From the NCBI GenBank assembly GCA_002479145.1, contig DLLX01000071.1, positions 1 through 15,390 of the forward strand: a stretch of DNA of 15,390 bases, written 5' to 3'. The notes beneath the pieces were generated by a model. That model was not told the DNA's origin. It made no database searches and saw nothing but the letters and a program-made list of their open reading frames with translations. Source of the DNA: Prevotella sp. UBA7551 (GTDB lineage: Bacteria > Bacteroidota > Bacteroidia > Bacteroidales > Bacteroidaceae). A program made the translations under genes and the position numbers. This document shows positions 1 through 6,234 of the stretch, in pieces (the first letter of the stretch is position 1; every line of letters begins with the position of its first letter).

Positions 1-1761
1 GACTTCCTTGACAAGTACAAAGACAAGGCGGAAGCCATTATTGGCCACTTCGGTTTGGGCTTCTATTCTGCTTTCATGGTAAGCAAGAAGGTGGAGATCG
101 TCACCAAGAGCTGGCGTGAGGGCAGTCAGGCTGTGCGCTGGTCGTGCGATGGAAGCCCAAAATACACCATCGATGAGGTGGAAAAGTCTGACCGAGGTTC
201 CGACATCATCCTCTATATCGACGATGACAGCAAAAATTATTTGCAGAAATCCACCATTGAGCAACTGCTCTCGAAGTACTGCAAGTTCATGCCAGTGCCG
301 ATTGTCTTTGGCAAAAAGACGGAGTGGAAGGACGGCAAGCAGGTAGATACCGACAAGGACAACGTCATCAACAGCGTGGAGCCGTTGTGGACGAAGTCGC
401 CCTCATCGCTCAAAGATGAGGACTACAAGAAGTTCTATCACACATTGTTCCCGATGAACGACGACCCTTTGTTCTGGATTCATCTCAATGTGGATTATCC
501 CTTTACGCTCACGGGTATCCTCTACTTCCCGCGCATCAAGTCTAACATTGAGTTGCAGCGCAACAAGATTCAGCTCTATTGCAATCAGGTATTTGTCACC
601 GACCACGTCGAGGGCATTGTTCCCGACTTCCTGACGCTGCTGCATGGTGTCATTGACTCGCCGGACATCCCACTGAACGTAAGCCGCAGCTACCTCCAGA
701 GCGATGCCAACGTGAAGAAGATTTCTACCTACATCACCAAGAAGGTGGCCGACCGGCTGAGCAGCATCTTCAAAGAAAACCGCAAGGAGTATGAGAAGAA
801 ATGGGATGATCTGAAGCTCTTCATCAACTATGGCATGGTTTCAGAGCGCGATGAATTCTACGATCGTGCCAAGGAGTTCGCCCTGATGAAGGATACGGAG
901 GGTAAGTATTTCACGTTTGATGAGTATCGCACACTTATCAAGGACAACCAGACTGACAAAGATGGCAACCTCGTCTACCTCTATGCTGTGAACAAAGACG
1001 ACCAATACACGTACATCGAGGCTGCCAAGTCGAAGGGCTACAGCGTTCTCCTTTGCGACGGTGAGCTGGATGTGCCAACCCTCTCCTTCCTGGAGCAGAA
1101 GTTCGAAAAGAGCCATTTTGTACGTGTCGATTCTGACACTGTTGACCGGCTTATCCCCAAGGAGGACGCCCACAAGCTGTCCCTGTCACAGGAAGACCGT
1201 GACAATCTGGCAGAGGCTTTCCGCTCCCAGATGCCACATATTGACAAGACAGAGTTTGGCGTGGAGGTGCAAGCACTCGGAGAGAAGGCACAGCCCACGG
1301 TCATCACCCAGAATGAATGGATGCGCCGCATGAAGGACATGAGCCGCTTCCAGCAGGGTATGAGCTTCTATGGCCAGATGCCTGACAACTATATGCTGGT
1401 ACTTAACGCCGATCATCCACTGGTAAAGAAAATTCTTGCGGATGAGACTGCCGCTACGGGTGAGGCGTTGAAGCCCGTACTGAGCGAGATAAAGGGCCAG
1501 CAGGCTCGTTTGGCTGCCCTGCGTCAGGCGCAGAAAGACAAGAAAGCCGAGGAAATCTCGCAGGAGGAGAAGGACAATGTCAGCAAGACGGAGAAAGCAC
1601 TGGAAGAACAACGGGACAAGAAACGTCAGATAGTCGCCGACTACGCCAAAGGCAACACATTGATTCACCAGTTGGTTGACCTTGCCCTGCTCCAGAATGG
1701 AATGCTGAAGGGCGCTGCCCTCAACGAGTTTGTAAAGCGCTCGGTAGAAGTGCTGAAGTAA
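1..1761 (+). CDS. htpG: Molecular chaperone HtpG (Hsp90 family), 5' end outside window
   Basis: ATP-dependent cytosolic Hsp90-type chaperone that works as a homodimer on folding intermediates. The frame is open from base 1 to the TAA at 1759-1761, giving 586 visible residues. Bacteroidetes HtpG is about 680 residues, so roughly the first 100 (start of the GHKL ATPase domain) lie upstream. A TTG at 55 is not the start, because coding continues upstream of it. Visible residues 14-27 carry the glycine-rich GHFGLGFYSAFMV motif of the nucleotide pocket, followed by RGSDIILYI near 65. The middle domain shows LYFPRIKSNIELQRNKIQLY and then IPLNVSRSYLQ. Its Arg (visible residue 229, bases 685-687) is the position known to contact the ATP gamma-phosphate in Hsp90s. 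The charged C-terminal part includes the dimerisation domain. The gene converges on the leftward permease gene. Identity is very secure. Confidence 0.97.
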   Translation, partial: DFLDKYKDKAEAIIGHFGLGFYSAFMVSKKVEIVTKSWREGSQAVRWSCDGSPKYTIDEVEKSDRGSDIILYIDDDSKNYLQKSTIEQLLSKYCKFMPVPIVFGKKTEWKDGKQVDTDKDNVINSVEPLWTKSPSSLKDEDYKKFYHTLFPMNDDPLFWIHLNVDYPFTLTGILYFPRIKSNIELQRNKIQLYCNQVFVTDHVEGIVPDFLTLLHGVIDSPDIPLNVSRSYLQSDANVKKISTYITKKVADRLSSIFKENRKEYEKKWDDLKLFINYGMVSERDEFYDRAKEFALMKDTEGKYFTFDEYRTLIKDNQTDKDGNLVYLYAVNKDDQYTYIEAAKSKGYSVLLCDGELDVPTLSFLEQKFEKSHFVRVDSDTVDRLIPKEDAHKLSLSQEDRDNLAEAFRSQMPHIDKTEFGVEVQALGEKAQPTVITQNEWMRRMKDMSRFQQGMSFYGQMPDNYMLVLNADHPLVKKILADETAATGEALKPVLSEIKGQQARLAALRQAQKDKKAEEISQEEKDNVSKTEKALEEQRDKKRQIVADYAKGNTLIHQLVDLALLQNGMLKGAALNEFVKRSVEVLK

Positions 1762-1978
1762 GACAACCGTTTGAAACGGATACGACATTTGTTTCCCATC
1801 ATTAGAACAGGCTATATAAACGGTTCATGTTGAATCACACAAGGTGAAGCATGACGATGTCGCAAAAGCGTACACGAAAGATGAGGCTTGTCACTTGAAA
1901 GTCGGCAACGGCCAAAACCAACGTGAATCTTCAAGGCAGAAATTTGGCCTGATGATTGGGAACAGAGTTTAGTATAAT

Positions 1979-2029
1979 AAAGGCAACATGAAGGAGTCAT
2001 GAAATAACGGCTCTCCTCATGTTGCCTTT
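1979..2029. terminator. Strong inverted repeat, candidate bidirectional terminator
   Basis: The left arm (1979-1996) and right arm (2013-2029) pair over about 17 bases with one bulged A, around a 16-base loop; core arms are AAAGGCAACATGA and TCATGTTGCCTTT. The sequence after the right arm is T-rich (TTGTTGCTTGTTTT). The reverse reading ends in CCTTTATTATAC, so either direction could terminate. It lies 217 bases beyond the htpG stop, far for a primary htpG terminator unless that transcript has a long 3' UTR. A repeated intergenic element is the alternative. Confidence 0.5.
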
Positions 2030-2094
2030 GTTGCTTGTTTTGGCATGGGGCATACGCACACCATGGCATAAGATTACAGTTTTTTGCGCACTAA

Positions 2095-2154
2095 AGCCAT
2101 TGGGCAACCCAAGATAATGGCTTAATGGAGTTGCTTGCAGCCATAAGACCCAAT
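2095..2154. repeat. Alternating inverted-repeat arms at 22-base spacing
   Basis: AGCCAT occurs at 2095-2100 and 2139-2144, and its complement ATGGCT lies midway at 2117-2122, so the three arms are spaced exactly 22 bases apart. The central arm can pair with either flank but not both. An outer pair, ATTGGG (2099-2104) with CCCAAT (2149-2154), can close the whole element, and TGGG/CCCA (2101-2111) can form a tiny inner stem. The function is unknown; it may be a degenerate intergenic repeat or a structured 3' UTR. Confidence 0.4.
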
Positions 2155-2170
2155 AGGTCATTAGAACAAA

Positions 2171-2210
2171 ATCGACCGGAAAAGGAAAAGTTTTCCATCT
2201 TTTCGACTAA
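2171..2210. repeat. Nested A/T-rich hairpin
   Basis: An inner stem GGAAA/TTTCC (within 2184-2196) is enclosed by AAAAG/CTTTT and TCGA/TCGA arms with a 4-base bulge on the left side. Stability is modest. It lies just beyond the terminator of the leftward operon. I cannot assign a role. Confidence 0.25.
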
Positions 2211-2237
2211 ATCCAATGACTGATTTGGGATAAAGAT

Positions 2238-2275
2238 AAAACAAAGGGATGACTGCAAAAGCCATCCCTTGTTTT
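2238..2275 (-). terminator. Rho-independent terminator of the peptidase-permease unit
   Basis: On the reverse strand AAAACAAGGGATG pairs with CATCCCTTTGTTTT (one bulged base) around an 11-base loop, and the 3' arm runs into the T-rich tail TTTGTTTTATCTTTA. It begins 25 bases after the permease stop codon, which is where a terminator for this unit is expected. The A-rich left arm could also let it act on forward transcripts. Confidence 0.8.
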
Positions 2276-2300
2276 GATATGTAGCTATACGACTGAAATT

Positions 2301-3914
2301 CTATTCTTTAATATTAGGCTCTTCAAGACCGAGATGCTTCTTCTTGTCAACCACCTTCAGGATAAGCCCGATACAAAGTGCGGCCACACCGAGACCGGCC
2401 AACATGACGAGCGGGGCGGTATAGTTGAGCTGAGTGGCATCGGTCACACCTTCATTGGTTGCATTGAGCACCTTTCCGATAAGAAGCGGGAAGAGCCAAA
2501 GGCCGATATTTTGTATCCAGAAGATAAGTGCATAGGCGGAACCTATCACCTTTGCATCGACGAGTTTCGGAACGCTGGGCCACAGGGAAGCAGGGACGAG
2601 CGAGAAAGAAGCGCCGAGAACGAGAATGGTGAGATAGGCAATGACGACGCCGCCGACCTGATTGCCCTTGAATTCAGGAAGGATGAAAGCGAAAGTAAGG
2701 TGACAAGCAATGAGCAGCAACGAACCAAGAACGAGCATAGAGGCCGCCTTGCCCTTGTGGTCCACATAGCTGCCGAGCACGGGCGTGATGCCTACGGCAA
2801 GCAAGGGAAACACAGCGAAGATGGATTCTGCCGACTGACGCATATAGCCCATGTAGCAATAGGTGACCAGCGCAATGATAGAGAGTGACAACATGGAATA
2901 TTTGAGTGCCTTCTGCTTCATGAAATTGAACATAAAAGCGGTGGCAGCAACCACCAGCATGATGACATACTGCACATAGGTTACATTCTGTGAGGCCCAA
3001 AACGAGTCGGCTGGCACCTCAGTGAACGTGAGGTTACACTGCAACATGTTCACGGCGTACTTCTGGAATGGGAAAATGGCGGAATAGTAGAGCACACAGA
3101 GCAGGGAAACCAACCAGAATCCGCTTGACGTGAGAATCTGTCCAAGGTCACTGATCTTGAAGGGATCGTCTTTCTCCTCGGCTTCCCCAGTCTGCTCATC
3201 GAGCTTCTTATCCATGAAGAAGTAGACGACAAGCATGATCATGGCGATGCAAAGCAATACGACTCCAAAGGCAACTGAGCGCGATACGCTGATGTTGCCA
3301 CCCAACTTGGCGAAGAACGGGGAGAAAATCATACAGGTGGCTACACCCAGACGGGCCAAAGCCATCTCGGACCCCATTGCCAAAGCCATCTCGCGACCCT
3401 TGAACCACTTCACAATACCACGGGACACGGTGATGCCCGCCATCTCTGTGCCACAACCAAAAATCATGAATCCTATGGCTGCAAGTTTGGCAGAGGCAGG
3501 CATTCCCTCATAGAATGGCGACACGCCGAGCTGCTCAAATACTGGAATGTGGTTGAGGTTGTTCGTGAACCAAGTCTCCAATCCGCTGCCTATGAAACCA
3601 TCACTGATGGCATACCACTTGATACATGCACCCACAAGCATCACGCCACCGGAGAGTAGGGCCGTGAAGCGGACACCCATCTTGTCCAGGATGATACCTG
3701 CAAAGATGAGAAAGAATATGAATACGTTGAGGAATGTCTCTGCACCTTGCATCGTTCCGAAAGCATCAGAGTCCCAACCACGCTGAGACTGCATGAGATC
3801 CTTAATCGGAGAAAGAATATCCACGAAAATGTAGGCGCAGAACATGGCCAATGCCAAGAGCAACAAGGCCGTCCAACGAATGGCAGCCGAATCGCGCAAT
3901 GTCTTATTTTCCAT
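2301..3914 (-). CDS. MFS permease, MFSD1-like (putative dipeptide transporter)
   Basis: An inner-membrane major facilitator of 537 residues. I start it at the ATG at 3914 (MENKTLRD), 30 bases after the peptidase stop; an in-frame TTG at 3944 would add 10 unlikely residues. Hydrophobic segments suggest 14 membrane spans rather than the usual 12. The features matching human MFSD1, as I remember its sequence, are WFKGRE near 170 followed by the MALARLG segment, VLYYSAIFPF at 275-284, and SLWPSVP near 443-449 followed by GSAYALIFWIQNIGL at 458-472. MFSD1 is reported to be a lysosomal dipeptide transporter, so dipeptide uptake is a reasoned guess, supported by the dipeptidyl peptidase gene just upstream. 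A cytoplasmic acidic linker (about 238-252) separates the two halves. An extra stretch at about 291-365 adds two hydrophobic segments. The MFS fold is certain; the substrate is inferred. A nitrate/oxalate-type MFS is a less likely alternative. Confidence 0.85.
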   Translation of the reverse strand: MENKTLRDSAAIRWTALLLLALAMFCAYIFVDILSPIKDLMQSQRGWDSDAFGTMQGAETFLNVFIFFLIFAGIILDKMGVRFTALLSGGVMLVGACIKWYAISDGFIGSGLETWFTNNLNHIPVFEQLGVSPFYEGMPASAKLAAIGFMIFGCGTEMAGITVSRGIVKWFKGREMALAMGSEMALARLGVATCMIFSPFFAKLGGNISVSRSVAFGVVLLCIAMIMLVVYFFMDKKLDEQTGEAEEKDDPFKISDLGQILTSSGFWLVSLLCVLYYSAIFPFQKYAVNMLQCNLTFTEVPADSFWASQNVTYVQYVIMLVVAATAFMFNFMKQKALKYSMLSLSIIALVTYCYMGYMRQSAESIFAVFPLLAVGITPVLGSYVDHKGKAASMLVLGSLLLIACHLTFAFILPEFKGNQVGGVVIAYLTILVLGASFSLVPASLWPSVPKLVDAKVIGSAYALIFWIQNIGLWLFPLLIGKVLNATNEGVTDATQLNYTAPLVMLAGLGVAALCIGLILKVVDKKKHLGLEEPNIKE

Positions 3915-3944
3915 AGTAATATATTTTGAATTTAACGTCAACAA

Positions 3945-6113
3945 TTATTTTTTCAACCACCTATCGAGCCACTCAAAGAAGGTGCGCTGCCACAGAATTC
4001 CGTTCTGAGGCTGTAATACCCAGTGATTCTCATCAGGGAAAATGAGCAACTCAGCAGGTATACCGCGAAGGCGTGCCGCATTGAATGCGCCCATACCCTG
4101 ATTGGCATTGATGCGATAGTCTTTCTCACCATGGATGCAAAGGATAGGCGTGTCCCACTTGTCTACGGACAGATGCGGGCTGTTTTCATAGGTGCGACGG
4201 GCATTTTCTGTGCGGTCTTGATTCCAATAGGCATCGTCATACTCCCAGTTGCTGAACCAGGCCTCCTCTGTATCCGTGTACATTGATTCGAGATTGAACG
4301 CACCATCGTGCGAGATGAAGCACTTGAAGCGCTTGTCATGATGCCCGGCAAGGTAATAGACGGAGAATCCTCCGAAGGAAGCTCCAACTGCTCCGAGGCG
4401 ATCTTTGTCCACAAATGGCAGGTTGGCGACAGCATCATCGATAGCGGCGAGGTAGTCTTTCATGCACTGACCGGTCCAGTCGCCAGAGATTTCCTCGTTC
4501 CACTCGCTGCCGTAACCTGGCAGTCCACGGCGGTTAGGGGCGACAATCACATAGCCGTGGGCTGCCATAATCTGGAAGTTCCAGCGATAACTCCAGAACT
4601 GGGAGACAGGGCTTTGCGGGCCACCCTCACAGTAGAGCAGCGTGGGATACTTGTTGTTCGGGTCAAAATGAGGCGGTGTGATGATCCAAACCTGCATCTC
4701 TTTCCCGTCGGATGTCTTCACCCAGCGGTCAGTCACGTCGCCTACGGCCATCTTGTCATAGATGTTTTTGTTCTCAAATGTTATTTGTTGCTGCTCCGAC
4801 TGACCCTCTTTCTTGGCGGGGCTGATGACATAGAGGTCACTGGGGACGGTCATGCTCTGACGTGTGCCGAGCAATTTGCCGGTATTGCCCAGCAACTGGA
4901 GCGCAACATAGTTATGCTTTCCTTCCGTCAGCTTCTTTACTTCGCCTTTCAAATTGGTCTGATAGGCATTCACAGTGGCATGCCAGCAACCAATGAAATA
5001 AAGGGTCTTAGAATCGTTGTTCCAGCAATAATCATCCACGTTGGAGTCGAAATTCTCCGTTACATAGAACTTCTTACCCGTCGCCAGCTCATAGATACAA
5101 AGACGATTGCGGTCGCTCTCATAGCCATCACGTTCCATGCTGAGCCATGCAACGTACTTGCCGTTGGGCGAAAAGCGCGGATTAACATCGTAACCGACAT
5201 TCAAGTCACCCTCCTGATGATTGACCTTCTGATTGCGTAGCGACTTGGTGTAATCGATTTTCGGCTCAACATAGCCCTCTGGCTTGCAAAGATTGCGGTC
5301 AGTTTTGGTCTCAATATTGAAGAGATAGATATCAGCATCAGTGGAAACGGCGTAGTCCACACCTTCTTTCTTGCGCGAGGTGTAGGCGATAGTCTTAGAA
5401 TCTGGACTCCAGTCGAACTGTTCTATTCCACCAAATGGCGCCAATGGGCTTTCGTAGGGTTGACCTTCGAGAACGTCCACACCCTTATCAATCCCATGTG
5501 CAGTGACATTGGCAACGAATGGGTGGGCTATCGTCTCCACATAATGATCCCAATGGCGGTAGTTCATGTCGGTAACGAGCCGCCCTGTGGCCTTGGGGAG
5601 GTCACTGGGGTTCTGCTTTATCGTTCCATGGTAGGGCAGTGACTTAATCAACAGCACATGACTTCCATCGGGGGAAAACTTAAATCCATCGATACTGGTG
5701 TCATCTTTTGAGAGCTGTGTGCGCCCTGTACCATCTGGATCCATTGCCCAAACTTGACCATCACGGAGAAAAGCGATGCGTTTTCCGCCCTCAATCCATG
5801 CAGGATCGGTCTCACTTTTGGCATCAACGGTAAGCTGTCGCGGGCTACTACCATCTGCATTCACGACATATAGAACTTGATGGCCACGGTTCTCCTTTAC
5901 GCTGTAATAGCCGACTTGGTAAACAATCTGCTTTCCGTTGGGAGATGCTGCCGCTGAACCGACGCGTCCCATGGCCCAAAGAGTCTCAGGGGTCATGATA
6001 TCGCCCTTGAGCATTACATTGGTACTTTTCCCAATGTTTACGTCTTGTGCTTGTGCCACGCCACTACTCAAAACCATTGCAGCGGTCATGGCGATTGTTA
6101 GGTTTTTATTCAT
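3945..6113 (-). CDS. Secreted S9 serine peptidase, dipeptidyl-peptidase 5-like
   Basis: Prolyl-oligopeptidase-family serine peptidase of 722 residues. It starts at the ATG at 6113 with a signal peptide: basic N-terminus, hydrophobic stretch, and AQA before a likely cleavage after residue 22. Residues about 45-430 form a beta-propeller with TolB/WD-like strands (SPNG, SPDG, SPDSK motifs). Residues about 455-722 are the alpha/beta hydrolase domain. The predicted triad is Ser579 in GASFGG, Asp665 in HGEKDYR and His697 in DENHWVLQPQN. GGPQSP, APNRRGLPGYG and EISGDW resemble periodontal Bacteroidales DPP5, a periplasmic enzyme that releases N-terminal dipeptides with a preference for Ala or hydrophobic residues at P1. 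No lipobox and no T9SS tail are seen, so a periplasmic location is expected. The permease gene follows 30 bases downstream, suggesting one transcript. An acylaminoacyl peptidase specificity cannot be excluded. Confidence 0.9.
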   Translation of the reverse strand: MNKNLTIAMTAAMVLSSGVAQAQDVNIGKSTNVMLKGDIMTPETLWAMGRVGSAAASPNGKQIVYQVGYYSVKENRGHQVLYVVNADGSSPRQLTVDAKSETDPAWIEGGKRIAFLRDGQVWAMDPDGTGRTQLSKDDTSIDGFKFSPDGSHVLLIKSLPYHGTIKQNPSDLPKATGRLVTDMNYRHWDHYVETIAHPFVANVTAHGIDKGVDVLEGQPYESPLAPFGGIEQFDWSPDSKTIAYTSRKKEGVDYAVSTDADIYLFNIETKTDRNLCKPEGYVEPKIDYTKSLRNQKVNHQEGDLNVGYDVNPRFSPNGKYVAWLSMERDGYESDRNRLCIYELATGKKFYVTENFDSNVDDYCWNNDSKTLYFIGCWHATVNAYQTNLKGEVKKLTEGKHNYVALQLLGNTGKLLGTRQSMTVPSDLYVISPAKKEGQSEQQQITFENKNIYDKMAVGDVTDRWVKTSDGKEMQVWIITPPHFDPNNKYPTLLYCEGGPQSPVSQFWSYRWNFQIMAAHGYVIVAPNRRGLPGYGSEWNEEISGDWTGQCMKDYLAAIDDAVANLPFVDKDRLGAVGASFGGFSVYYLAGHHDKRFKCFISHDGAFNLESMYTDTEEAWFSNWEYDDAYWNQDRTENARRTYENSPHLSVDKWDTPILCIHGEKDYRINANQGMGAFNAARLRGIPAELLIFPDENHWVLQPQNGILWQRTFFEWLDRWLKK

Positions 6114-6131
6114 CGTCGTTAAATTAAAGGC

Positions 6132-6157
6132 CTCACGGGTATTTCAAAACCCGTGAG
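6132..6157 (-). terminator. Perfect 9-bp hairpin just before the peptidase start
   Basis: On the reverse strand CTCACGGGT and ACCCGTGAG form a perfect stem around an 8-base loop, followed by GGCCTTTAATTT. This could terminate yidC transcripts. However, the stem ends only 18 bases before the peptidase ATG, leaving almost no room for a promoter between them. It may instead be a 5' UTR attenuator, a translation-control stem or a palindromic operator. Confidence 0.5.
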
Positions 6158-6193
6158 TAGCCATTGCTGTTTTTCAAAAAATTACGTTCGAGA

Positions 6194-6212
6194 GCTGGGA
6201 TGATTCCCAAGC
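6194..6212 (-). terminator. Short hairpin after yidC, weak terminator candidate
   Basis: TGGGA/TCCCA with a flanking GC/GC pair and one bulged A forms a stem with a 4-base loop, 22 bases after the yidC stop. On the reverse strand a run of six T (6176-6181) follows about 12 bases later, further than in a canonical terminator. The 8-base direct repeat GTTCGAGA flanks it at 6186-6193 and 6225-6232. Confidence 0.35.
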
Positions 6213-6234
6213 CTCTAAACGGAAGTTCGAGAAA

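Larger units (their letters stand above)
1762..2300. other. Convergent intergenic region, no credible gene
   Basis: About 540 bases separate the stop of htpG from the stop of the permease gene, so no promoter is needed here for known genes. A reverse-strand open frame at 1812-2069 has no recognisable composition or domain and crosses a hairpin arm; I do not call it. The stretch holds a weak 5-bp hairpin just after the htpG stop (1767-1779, CCGTT/AACGG), which could be part of the htpG terminator. It also holds a strong inverted repeat at 1979-2029, a set of alternating arms at 2095-2154, a nested hairpin at 2171-2210 and a terminator at 2238-2275. I found no TAnnTTTG promoter element on either strand that would start a small RNA. 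Confidence 0.6.

Noticed and set aside
55..57. TTG at 55 as the htpG start
   Set aside because: The coding frame continues to base 1 with conserved HtpG sequence (IIGHFGLGFYS), so the true start is outside the window.
1812..2069. Reverse-strand open frame of 85 codons between htpG and the permease
   Set aside because: Cys/His-rich low-plausibility sequence, overlaps a hairpin arm, no promoter element; likely chance.
4308..5240. Long open frame (310 codons) on the forward strand, antisense to the peptidase gene
   Set aside because: It is fully inside a well-supported S9 peptidase gene, shows no domain and has the composition of an antisense shadow.
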